This document shows, one piece after another, positions 1 through 5,239 of a DNA stretch of 5,543 nucleotides (the stretch's first letter is position 1; each line of letters starts with the position of its first letter). Source of the stretch: Thaumarchaeota archaeon S13 (lineage in GTDB: Archaea > Thermoproteota > Nitrososphaeria > Nitrososphaerales > Nitrosopumilaceae). Location: positions 1 to 5,543 of the forward strand of contig RHFA01000129.1 in NCBI GenBank assembly GCA_003724275.1, given 5' to 3'. The notes beneath the pieces are model-generated. The model saw only the letters and a program-made list of their open reading frames with translations. It searched no databases and was not told the origin of the DNA. Position numbers and translations under genes: made by a program.

Positions 1-1
1 C

Positions 2-715
2 GAGGACGTCGACGAGTCGGCGATATACGACCGCGACCTGATTGCGCGCCTCAAGACGAGGTTTCGCGACTGGCAGTCGCGCTGGTCAGAGTCGCACGGG
101 CCGGCCGGCGACGAGCTCGACGCCGAGGCGTACGCCGAGTCGGGCTCGGCGCGCGCGGCGTTTGTGCGCGACGAGAGGCGCGAGATCGACGCCGACGTGA
201 TGATGCTGCTGGACCACTCGTCTAGCGTGGCCCCCACGCAGCTCGCCTACAAAAAGGCCGCGCTCGCGCTATGCGAGGTCCTCGCGATGGTCCGCGCGAG
301 GTTTTCGGTGTACGCGTTTAGCACGTCCGAGCGGTCCGTGACGTGCTGGGAGGTAAAGCGCGCCGCGCAGAGGTGGGAGCCGGCGTGCGCGAGGCGCCTC
401 GCGCAGATTGCGGCCAACGGATCCACGCCGCTCGACGAGGTGTACGCGGCGATGGCCGTGGTCGTGGCCGCCGAGCGGCCGCGCACGCTGCTCACAATGA
501 CTGACGGCGAGCCCTCCAACGCCGGCGCCGTGCGCGAGGCCGTAATGCGCGCGCGCTCGGGAGGCACGAGGATGGCCGCGCTGGGCCTCGGGCCGGACAG
601 CGTGCGCGCGACGGCCATAGCGTCAAACCTAGCGGGCCTCGGGTACGAGAGGGCCGTCGCGGTCAGCAGGCTGGGAGACATTCCCGGCAAGGTCATGCGT
701 ATTCTCGGCGAGTGA
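2..715 (+). CDS. VWA-domain protein, CobT/MoxR-associated type (5' truncated)
   Basis: The frame is open from base 2 to a TGA at 713-715, giving 237 visible residues; the true start lies before the window. A von Willebrand factor A domain fills the C-terminal two thirds. It has a complete metal-ion (MIDAS) site: DHSSS at visible residues 71-75 after a hydrophobic strand (VMMLL), Thr in NGSTPLDE at about residue 142, and Asp in TDGEPSN at about 168. The preceding stretch is charged and Asp/Glu-rich. A C-terminal VWA after an acidic region is the layout of CobT-like cobaltochelatase subunits and of VWA partners of MoxR-type AAA+ ATPases. In those families the VWA protein works with a hexameric AAA+ partner in the cytoplasm, in metal insertion or protein remodelling. 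Whether this one serves cobalamin synthesis cannot be told here, since the upstream neighbour is missing. GTG at 164 would be an internal start that removes conserved-looking sequence, so I do not use it. The 3' end overlaps the convergent kelch gene by 23 bp. Confidence 0.85.
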   Translation, partial: EDVDESAIYDRDLIARLKTRFRDWQSRWSESHGPAGDELDAEAYAESGSARAAFVRDERREIDADVMMLLDHSSSVAPTQLAYKKAALALCEVLAMVRARFSVYAFSTSERSVTCWEVKRAAQRWEPACARRLAQIAANGSTPLDEVYAAMAVVVAAERPRTLLTMTDGEPSNAGAVREAVMRARSGGTRMAALGLGPDSVRATAIASNLAGLGYERAVAVSRLGDIPGKVMRILGE

Positions 716-1859
716 GGGCCCCGAGGCCGGCGGCGGCGGCAGTCGCGGCGGCCATGGCCACGACGGCTGCGCCAAACTCGGGGACGTGCACGGGGTCTCG
801 GTACGACTCTGCCAGTCCGCTCACGCCGCCGCCGGGCTCGACGCCTCCGGCGATCGTGTATATGCGCTCGCCGACGGCGGCGGCGCCGAGGCCGTGGCGC
901 GCAGTCGGCATGGGCTCGGCCTCTAGCCAGCCGGCGCCGGGCACATAGTGCTCGTTCTCGTCAAACGTGCCGTACGTGTGCTCGCCGCCGAGCACAAAGA
1001 CGCTGCCCCCTATGGACACGGCGGCGAGGCCGCCGCGCGGCGTTGGCAGGGCCTCGAGCTCTGCCCACTCGCCGGTGGCCGCGTCATAGGCCTCGTGCGC
1101 CCCAGTGTTTGCCGAGAGCAGGAGGTTGCGCCCCCCTATCGCGTGGACTCGCCCGTCAAGGGAGGCGGCGGCGAGGTGGTCGCGGGCGGTCGGCATCGGC
1201 GGCAGCCTCTCCCACTCGCGCGACACGGGATCGTACGCCTCGGCCGTGTCTAGCGCGCGCCCGTACGCCGCGCCGCCCAGCGCGTAAACGCGGCTCCCGT
1301 CAAAGGCGGCGGCGAGGCCGCCACGGCCCGTCGGCATGCCCGGCCCCCTTGACCAAGAGTCCGAGTCTGGATCATAGATGAACAGCGAGGACGACGGGAC
1401 GCCAAACCCCGAGAAGCCCCCCATGACGTACACCAGCTCGCCGTCAGTGGCCGCGGCGGGGTGGTGGACGCCCTCGGGCAGCTGCGCGCGGGTCTCCCAC
1501 TCGCCGGAGACCGTGTCGTACGCCTCTAGCGTGGCCATGGCGCGGCCCGAGGCGTCAAGGCCGGCGATGGCATAGACGGTCGTGCCGACGGCGACGACTG
1601 CAAGCTCTGAACGCGAAACGGCCATTCGCGCATGCGACGCCCACAGTGACGGGCCGGCGTCGGCCGTGGCCGTGCCCCCCTGCGGCGAGGGCAGCGGCAG
1701 CGTCGGCGTCCCGCGCTCGACTGGGCCTGGAACCAGGCTCGGGGACGGGGCGGGGCGCGGCGGGGACTGGCCGCCCTCGCCGGGCGAGATGATCTGCGCA
1801 TGCGCCGCCGGCACGAGGAGGATAACTGCCACAATGAGCGCGATCGGGGCTGCCCGCAC
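693..1859 (-). CDS. Secreted six-blade kelch propeller with PEFG-CTERM tail
   Basis: Starting at GTG 1859 gives 388 residues. Residues 2-21 form a signal peptide: a short N-region, a hydrophobic core (IALIVAVILLV) and an AHA cleavage site before Gln22. A Pro/Ser/Gly-rich linker runs to about residue 75. Six kelch repeats follow at roughly 84-128, 129-176, 177-223, 224-272, 273-318 and 319-354. Each has a hydrophobic strand with a Gly pair or near equivalent (VMGG, ALGG, AIGG, VLGG, IAGG), then an EAYD/IYDP-type turn, a Trp six or so residues later, and usually a closing MPT. This predicts a six-bladed beta-propeller. The C-terminus is VPEFG (359-363), a hydrophobic Ala-rich segment and Arg384-Arg385, matching thaumarchaeal PEFG-CTERM sorting signals. 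The protein is therefore probably exported, processed by an archaeosortase-like enzyme and displayed on the cell surface. An in-frame ATG at 1994 would add 45 residues, bury the signal peptide and read through the TATA-like element, so GTG 1859 is preferred. Ligand unknown. Confidence 0.9.
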   Translation of the reverse strand: MRAAPIALIVAVILLVPAAHAQIISPGEGGQSPPRPAPSPSLVPGPVERGTPTLPLPSPQGGTATADAGPSLWASHARMAVSRSELAVVAVGTTVYAIAGLDASGRAMATLEAYDTVSGEWETRAQLPEGVHHPAAATDGELVYVMGGFSGFGVPSSSLFIYDPDSDSWSRGPGMPTGRGGLAAAFDGSRVYALGGAAYGRALDTAEAYDPVSREWERLPPMPTARDHLAAASLDGRVHAIGGRNLLLSANTGAHEAYDAATGEWAELEALPTPRGGLAAVSIGGSVFVLGGEHTYGTFDENEHYVPGAGWLEAEPMPTARHGLGAAAVGERIYTIAGGVEPGGGVSGLAESYRDPVHVPEFGAAVVAMAAATAAAAGLGALTRREYA

Positions 1860-1883
1860 GGGGCGCGCGCGAGGCGAGCCGCC

Positions 1884-1891
1884 TAAAAATT
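1884..1891 (-). promoter_or_regulatory. TATA-like element for the kelch gene
   Basis: On the minus strand this reads AATTTTTA, an isolated AT-only run in very GC-rich DNA. Its centre is about 28 nt upstream of GTG 1859, the spacing expected if transcription starts at or next to the start codon. The position also supports the shorter kelch start. The plus-strand reading (TAAAAATT) could serve a rightward transcript, but no start codon lies 25-30 nt downstream in that direction. Confidence 0.6.
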
Positions 1892-1980
1892 GTGCCGGGC
1901 GGGGCACGCCTAGCGGCTGCGTTCCAGGGGCGCCAGACGCCCGTGGGCCATGGCTCTGCCGCGCGGCTCCCGTGCGCACA

Positions 1981-1990
1981 CTCTTAAGTC
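1981..1990 (+). promoter_or_regulatory. TATA-like element for the small-protein operon
   Basis: The sequence CTCTTAAGTC, with core CTTAAG at 1983-1988, is the only AT-rich patch before ATG 2013 and lies about 27 nt upstream of it. The spacing fits a leaderless archaeal transcript. With the leftward element near 1887 it makes 1860-2012 a divergent promoter region. A small hairpin (GGGCG at 1928-1932, CGCCC at 1938-1942) lies between the two elements. Confidence 0.5.
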
Positions 1991-2012
1991 CCATGGCTCC
2001 CGCCCCCGCCGC

Positions 2013-2204
2013 ATGAAGTCAGCCGAGAGCGAGTGGGTGAGCCTGCTAGCCGAGGTCTTTGAGAGGCTGAGCGCGGCCAACGCGACGATCACGTACGACT
2101 TTGACAACGTGACCTTTGAGGCCGACAGGGTCGAGGCCGGCGGCAAGGCGCTGCCGAGCGGCAAGGTTCGCATCAACGGCAAGATAACGATAACGTCGGG
2201 GTGA
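2013..2204 (+). CDS. Small protein of unknown function (63 aa), first gene of operon
   Basis: ATG 2013 lies about 27 nt after a TATA-like CTTAAG and gives 63 residues. An in-frame ATG at 1950 would add an Arg/Ser-rich, low-complexity leader that runs through the promoter element, so it is rejected. I do not recognise the family. Visible features are an N-terminal amphipathic helix (about 4-20, SEWVSLLAEVFERLS), followed by alternating polar and hydrophobic residues typical of short beta strands (ATITYDFDNVTFEA at about 24-37; KVRINGKITIT at about 51-61). There are no cysteines, signal peptide or membrane segment, so it is probably a small soluble cytoplasmic alpha/beta protein. Its TGA overlaps the GTG of the next gene (GTGA at 2201-2204), implying co-transcription and translational coupling with that 131-residue protein; the two may act together or bind each other. 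Confidence 0.75.
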   Translation: MKSAESEWVSLLAEVFERLSAANATITYDFDNVTFEADRVEAGGKALPSGKVRINGKITITSG

Positions 2205-2596
2205 GCTGCGGGCTGGACGCGCGACTCCCCGCAGGGATCATCGGCCTCATGGGGTCGGGAACCGTCACCGTGAGCGAGGGCGGCGCGCCGGCCGTCAGGG
2301 TGAGCGCCGCGCAAGGCGAGGTCACCGTCGACATTGTCGGCCTGCCCGTGCCCGTTCCCGCCGCCTCGCGCGTCCTGGCGACGCTCTCTGAGGCCCGCGG
2401 CCTGGCCCGCGAGCTCGGCGAGCGCGGCGTGACGCTCACCGTCTGCAGCTCTGGCAGGCCCGTGATCAGGCTGGGCAGGCTCGCCAGGCCGCGCCTGTCG
2501 AGGCTGGTCACGCGCAGCGGCGACGTCGAGGTGACGGACCTGCGCGAGCTGCGCAGGCTTGACAGGCGCCTGCGCGCCGGCCCTGCGCAACATTAA
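2201..2596 (+). CDS. Conserved-looking protein of unknown function (131 aa), second gene of operon
   Basis: The gene starts at GTG 2201 within the GTGA overlap with the preceding stop and ends at TAA 2594-2596. ATG 2249 is possible but would drop the ordered segment LDARLPAGIIGLMGSG. I do not recognise the family. The first half is beta-rich (TVTVSEGG, AVRVSAAQGEVTVDIVGLPVPVP). The middle is a likely helix (RVLATLSEARGLARELGERG, about 57-76) leading into another strand pair (TLTVCSSGRPVIRLG). The C-terminal third is basic, with Arg-rich helical sequence around LSRLVTRS and LRELRRLDRRLR. There is one cysteine and no membrane segment or signal peptide. The basic tail could contact nucleic acid or acidic partners, which is inference only. 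Tight coupling to the 63-residue protein suggests a two-protein module. No Shine-Dalgarno sequence precedes the GTG, so re-initiation from the upstream stop is likely. The stop codon lies inside the TATA-like element of the next gene. Confidence 0.78.
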   Translation: MSCGLDARLPAGIIGLMGSGTVTVSEGGAPAVRVSAAQGEVTVDIVGLPVPVPAASRVLATLSEARGLARELGERGVTLTVCSSGRPVIRLGRLARPRLSRLVTRSGDVEVTDLRELRRLDRRLRAGPAQH

Positions 2597-2599
2597 ACA
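2591..2599 (+). promoter_or_regulatory. TATA-like element for the Ig-like membrane protein
   Basis: CATTAAACA is the only AT-rich patch before ATG 2627, and its centre is about 31 nt upstream. It overlaps the TAA stop of the preceding gene, so the downstream gene probably has its own promoter although it follows on the same strand with a gap of only 30 bp. Confidence 0.5.
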
Positions 2600-2601
2600 G
2601 C

Positions 2602-2619
2602 CGGCGCGCCGGCGCGCCG
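2602..2619. repeat. 18-bp perfect palindrome, two tandem GGCGCGCC units
   Basis: Two adjacent GGCGCGCC octamers (2603-2610 and 2611-2618) flanked by C and G form a perfect 18-bp palindrome. It sits between the TATA-like CATTAAACA and ATG 2627, where a leaderless transcript should begin. It could be an operator or a hairpin ending the upstream operon. CG-rich palindromes also arise readily in DNA of this composition. Confidence 0.45.
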
Positions 2620-2626
2620 CGCGGTA

Positions 2627-3280
2627 ATGGCGAGGTTTGGCGTTGAGGACATTGACGCGCTGATCGGGCGCGGCGCCGGCGACACCGGAGCGCTGCGCGA
2701 GATCAGGCGCGCGCTAGAGCGTGGCGAGGCCGTCTCGGCCTCCGAGCAGGAGTATGTCCTGCGCCTCATGGCCGCGCACATGGGTCCCGGCCCGCGCGCA
2801 CCGCCGCCGCCGGCGCGCGCGTCGCCGCAGGAGGAGCCCGCCCCCCGCGGCGGCCTGCACGCCGCGCTCGGGATCGCAAGGCGGCGCGTCGCGAAAAGGC
2901 CGTCCAGGAGGACCGTGGCGATCGCCGCCGTCGCGGTGGCCGCAATCGTGTCCGTGGCGATCTCCGTGCAGGGGATAGGCACAGGCGCGCCCGCGGCGCC
3001 GCCGGCCGCCGCGCTGGTTACTGACAGGCAGTCGTACTCCCAGGGCGACGTCGTCGTGATCAGCGGGAGGGCCGAGCCTGGCGCAACAGTCGCGCTCTCC
3101 ATCGTGGGTCCCGGAGGGCCAGTCTGGAACGGGACCGCCGTCGCGCGCGCAGACGGGGCATACTCGGCAATGCAGTTTGCCGGCGGCTCCGGCTGGGTAG
3201 AGGGCGCCGAGCACTCTGCGGTGGCGTCTGGCGCCGGCGTCAACGCGAGCGCGGCGTTTACGTACGGCGCGGCGCCCTAG
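2627..3280 (+). CDS. Single-pass membrane protein: helical cytosolic head plus Ig-like outer domain
   Basis: ATG 2627 gives 217 residues. Residues 6-50 form a compact helical motif (IDALIGRGAGDTGALREIRR, then RGEAVSASEQEYVLRLM). I recall similar 'short linker, L..GD, then SD/SE..Y' heads in other thaumarchaeal membrane proteins, but cannot confirm this here. A Pro/Ala-rich linker (52-75) and a basic patch (RRRVAKRPSRR, 85-95) precede one membrane span at about 96-116, so the positive-inside rule puts the N-terminus in the cytoplasm. The outer part has a VTDRQSYSQGDVVVISG pattern (131-147) followed by GATVALSIVGPGG, which resembles the Ig-like/macroglobulin-type beta domains found in many archaeal surface proteins. 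Two N-glycosylation sequons (N168-G-T, N206-A-S) lie on the predicted outer side. It may be a surface sensor or structural protein; no catalytic site is visible. It follows the small-protein operon by 30 bp, and its TAG shares CTAG with the stop of the convergent ASCH gene. Confidence 0.85.
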   Translation: MARFGVEDIDALIGRGAGDTGALREIRRALERGEAVSASEQEYVLRLMAAHMGPGPRAPPPPARASPQEEPAPRGGLHAALGIARRRVAKRPSRRTVAIAAVAVAAIVSVAISVQGIGTGAPAAPPAAALVTDRQSYSQGDVVVISGRAEPGATVALSIVGPGGPVWNGTAVARADGAYSAMQFAGGSGWVEGAEHSAVASGAGVNASAAFTYGAAP

Positions 3281-3738
3281 TGGTGTCCGACCAGGCCATA
3301 GCGGTGCTCCTCCTCGAGGAGGCCCAAGAGTATCTCCGAGTCAGTCGCGCGCGGGGCCGGCGCCTCAAAGAGTCCGAGGCGGCCGGCCATCGGGACGGGC
3401 ACGGCGAGGCGCGAGGCGCCGCGCAGCTCAAAGCCATAGACGCGCCGCCAGCCGGCGAGCATGGCCCGCGTGGCGTGGTGGCGCGCCGAGTCGGCCATCG
3501 CCGCGGAGACTGACGGATACTCTATCACGCCGTGGAGCGTCGCGCGGCCAACGGCGGCCCCCGTGACTAGCGAGGAGGGGCGCATTCCCAGCCGCGCGCA
3601 GTCGCGCCTGCGCACGCGCAGCGGCGCATGCACGAGAAACTCGCCGCGAAACCTCGTGTTCCACGAGCGCAGCTCGACGGTCTTTGCCCCAGAGACGACG
3701 AGCTCGGCGTACGGCTGCGATATCGAGAGGCACCTCAT
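3277..3738 (-). CDS. ASCH-domain protein
   Basis: ATG 3738 gives 153 residues. The first two thirds are an ASCH domain: CLSISQPYAELVVSGAKT (3-20) leads into the family hallmark GxKxxExR (G17, K19, E22, R24) and then SWNTRFRGEFLVHA (25-38). Later core elements are a GRATLHGVIEYP strand (about 64-75) and YGFELR (101-106). ASCH domains share the PUA-like fold and bind RNA or modified nucleosides; some bacterial members hydrolyse N4-acetylcytidine, and eukaryotic ones are part of a transcription coactivator. The substrate here cannot be named. The remaining C-terminal residues (about 125-153) form a Glu/Leu-rich helix and a His-rich end (VGHH). The protein is cytoplasmic with no membrane segment. 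A TATA-like element about 30 nt upstream supports this start and a leaderless message. The stop is nested in the same CTAG as the stop of the convergent membrane-protein gene. Confidence 0.9.
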   Translation of the reverse strand: MRCLSISQPYAELVVSGAKTVELRSWNTRFRGEFLVHAPLRVRRRDCARLGMRPSSLVTGAAVGRATLHGVIEYPSVSAAMADSARHHATRAMLAGWRRVYGFELRGASRLAVPVPMAGRLGLFEAPAPRATDSEILLGLLEEEHRYGLVGHH

Positions 3739-3739
3739 G

Positions 3740-3757
3740 CGCGGGGCCGGCCCCGCG
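3740..3757. repeat. 18-bp GC palindrome upstream of the ASCH start
   Basis: CGCGGGGCCGGCCCCGCG is a perfect palindrome lying 1 nt before ATG 3738 (minus strand), between the start and the TATA-like element. It overlaps a second palindrome, GGCCCCGCGGGGCC at 3749-3762. Thirteen of its bases recur at a matching position upstream of the TPR gene at 5240-5252. It may be a regulator binding site at the transcription start, but the GC bias makes chance palindromes common. Confidence 0.45.
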
Positions 3758-3763
3758 GGGCCA

Positions 3764-3773
3764 CGTTTTAGTT
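3764..3773 (-). promoter_or_regulatory. TATA-like element for the ASCH gene
   Basis: On the minus strand this reads AACTAAAACG, AT-rich in a GC-rich region, and is centred about 30 nt upstream of ATG 3738. It resembles the CTAAATATG element that drives the divergent zinc-ribbon gene from the same intergenic region (3739-3842). Confidence 0.6.
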
Positions 3774-3810
3774 GATCGCCGCGGCCCGCCGCCAGCCTGG
3801 CCGCAAGGGG

Positions 3811-3819
3811 CTAAATATG
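3811..3819 (+). promoter_or_regulatory. TATA-like element for the zinc-ribbon gene
   Basis: CTAAATATG is the best TATA match in the window, centred about 28 nt before ATG 3843. It sets the start at 3843 rather than at the in-frame upstream ATG 3684, which lies inside the opposing ASCH gene. A short GCGGCCGC palindrome (3835-3842) directly abuts the start codon. Confidence 0.7.
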
Positions 3820-3842
3820 CGCAGGCCCGCCGCCGCGGCCGC

Positions 3843-4550
3843 ATGGCCCCAACCACGCTGCGGCCGCTCCGGCGCACGACGTGCGCGGCGTGCCTGCGCA
3901 CGCCGCTGCCCAGGTCGCGCGGCGGCGTGAAGTACTGCGACGAGTGCTATGAGGCGTTCCTGCGCTCGGACCGCGTCTGCGGCTCGTGCTCGAGGGCTAT
4001 TCCCGTGAAGGGCCGCACGCTCATGTGCCACTGGTGCGGCACGGTCTGGGGAGGGCGCAGGGAGGGCGCGCCCAAGTCCAGCGGGAGGCTGCTGCGCGTG
4101 GAGTTTGGCTCGCCGCTTGCGGCCTCGCGCCTCTCCGGGGACGTCGGGGACACGGGGGAGGCCGGAGTCGGGCTGCGGCCCGCGCGCGCCGGCGTCGCGC
4201 CGGGCATCTGCGCAGGGTGCGGCCAGCCCGTCGAGAGTGCCCCGGGCCGCGGGTGGCCCAGGAAAAAGTACTGCAACGAGTGCAACGGCAAGCGCTACAA
4301 CGCAAAGATCGCCGAGATCAGGTGGCGCAAGGCAGGGTCGCGCAAGAGCTGCAACAGGGCCGTGCGCACGCACGAGTTTGACTGCAGGGTATGCGGCAAG
4401 AGGACGGTCCGCGAGTTTACGATGCGCCGCCCCGTGACTTGCTGGAGGTGCCTCGGCGCCAGGGGCGCCGCGTCGCGCAACCGAGCGACCAGGCGCAGCC
4501 GCGCGTCAAAGAGGGTGGGGGATCCGGCCGCGGCATCGCCTATGCCATGA
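3843..4550 (+). CDS. Protein with eight CxxC knuckles (four zinc ribbons)
   Basis: ATG 3843 gives 235 residues. CxxC motifs occur at 14-17, 32-35, 46-49, 62-65, 123-126, 144-147, 181-184 and 200-203, enough for four zinc-binding ribbons. The protein appears to be an internal duplication. Each half opens with a CAxC knuckle followed 14 or 17 residues later by a KYC(D/N)EC knuckle, then carries a second pair (CGSC/CHWC; CRVC/CWRC). A Gly-rich linker without cysteines (about 70-119) separates the halves. Both ends are strongly basic: LRPLRRTT near the start and RNRATRRSRASKR near the end. Multiple ribbons plus basic tails usually mean binding to nucleic acid or to the ribosome or transcription machinery, but I recognise no named family. 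It is cytoplasmic. An extra unpaired Cys170 sits between knuckles six and seven. The TGA lies inside the 3' end of the convergent TPR gene (11-bp overlap). The in-frame ATG 3684 is rejected because it would start within the ASCH gene and upstream of the TATA-like element. Confidence 0.85.
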   Translation: MAPTTLRPLRRTTCAACLRTPLPRSRGGVKYCDECYEAFLRSDRVCGSCSRAIPVKGRTLMCHWCGTVWGGRREGAPKSSGRLLRVEFGSPLAASRLSGDVGDTGEAGVGLRPARAGVAPGICAGCGQPVESAPGRGWPRKKYCNECNGKRYNAKIAEIRWRKAGSRKSCNRAVRTHEFDCRVCGKRTVREFTMRRPVTCWRCLGARGAASRNRATRRSRASKRVGDPAAASPMP

Positions 4551-5235
4551 ACAGCTCGGAGTGCCTGGCAATCTCGTCTATCTTTTCAATGTCCTCGAGC
4601 AGCCATATCCTGGCCTTTTCCATGTTGAGCTCGCGCATCTCGCTGTCGCGCTTTACAATGTCGTACGTGCTGTGAAGGACCCCGCTGTGCGGCGCGAGCT
4701 CGACGGCCTTTGAGAGCGCCTCTATGGCGGGATCCACCTCGCCGTCTGTCAGCAGCGCGATCGCCCTGTAGAGGTGCATGTTGACGTCAGAGGCGTCCTT
4801 TTCAAGGTGGCCGTTGGCCAGGTCGAGGAGCTCGGCGTTCATGCCCGCCGCATGCAGGGCCGTCGCCCTGGCCACCTGAACGCGGCGATCCGTGGAGTCG
4901 AGCTCTATGGCGCGCTCCGAGGAGGCCAGCGCGTCGTCGGGCCGCCCGAGGCTAGCCAGCGTGATCGACTTCCACGCGTGCGTGAGGCTGAGGACCCTAT
5001 AGCCCGACCTGCTCATGTATGTCGGCATTGTCGTCTCGGCCCTCGCAAACCCCGCGATCGCCTTGTTGTAGAGGCGCAGGGCGTCAGAGTGAAACCCGCG
5101 GATGGCCAGCATGTAGGCGTCGCACGAGTACTGGAAGGGGGTCCGGGGGAACTTGCTCCTGATGACCACCCACGCCGCCGCCGCGGCGGCGGCCGAGACG
5201 GCCACGAGGACTGCAAACGTCGTGAGGCTCTCCAT
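4540..5235 (-). CDS. Membrane-anchored TPR protein
   Basis: ATG 5235 gives 231 residues. A single hydrophobic helix at about 7-25 (Ala/Val-rich, ending WVVIRSK) acts as a membrane anchor or uncleaved signal; no cleavage site is evident. Tetratricopeptide-type helix pairs follow at about 38-63, 86-112, 119-146 and 154-181. The two clearest are LASLGRPDDALASSERAIEL (93-112) and the one ending AIEALSKAVELAP (170-182), with the usual Gly/Ala, Tyr/Leu and Pro positions. The C-terminal 45 residues are charged and helical (MEKARIWLLEDIEKIDEIAR) and may be a capping helix or coiled coil. TPR arrays are protein-binding scaffolds. The basic residues after the span (RSK, R31) favour the array on the cytoplasmic side by the positive-inside rule, though this is weak evidence. 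The start is supported by a weak TATA-like CTAATGT element about 30 nt upstream. The gene overlaps the stop of the convergent zinc-ribbon gene by 11 bp. Partner and pathway unknown. Confidence 0.88.
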   Translation of the reverse strand: MESLTTFAVLVAVSAAAAAAAWVVIRSKFPRTPFQYSCDAYMLAIRGFHSDALRLYNKAIAGFARAETTMPTYMSRSGYRVLSLTHAWKSITLASLGRPDDALASSERAIELDSTDRRVQVARATALHAAGMNAELLDLANGHLEKDASDVNMHLYRAIALLTDGEVDPAIEALSKAVELAPHSGVLHSTYDIVKRDSEMRELNMEKARIWLLEDIEKIDEIARHSELFMA

Positions 5236-5239
5236 CGGC

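Noticed and set aside
247..696. Long minus-strand open frame opposite the VWA gene
   Set aside because: It is a shadow of the VWA gene: low-complexity Ala/Arg/Ser composition, no domain, no promoter, and the opposite frame encodes a clear MIDAS domain.
712..1381. Several plus-strand open frames opposite the kelch gene
   Set aside because: Pro/Arg/Ala-rich shadows produced by high GC; the minus strand encodes regular kelch repeats across this stretch.
1950..2012. N-terminal extension of the 63-residue protein from ATG 1950
   Set aside because: The added residues are low-complexity Arg/Ser sequence that crosses the TATA-like CTTAAG; ATG 2013 has the expected leaderless spacing.
2593..3243. 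Minus-strand open frames opposite the Ig-like membrane protein
   Set aside because: Composition is shadow-like, while the plus frame has a membrane span, correct topology signals and a recognisable beta domain.
3277..3280. Possible sequencing error creating the shared CTAG stops
   Set aside because: Both proteins end naturally after complete domains, and CTAG encodes TAG on both strands, so no frameshift is needed.
3684..3842. N-terminal extension of the zinc-ribbon protein from ATG 3684
   Set aside because: It would start inside the ASCH gene and upstream of the CTAAATATG element; the added 53 residues are Arg/Pro-rich with no conserved-looking feature.
3768..4373. Minus-strand open frame opposite the zinc-ribbon gene
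   Set aside because: Arg/Ala/Pro-rich shadow; it begins and ends without promoter support, and the plus frame holds eight regular CxxC motifs.
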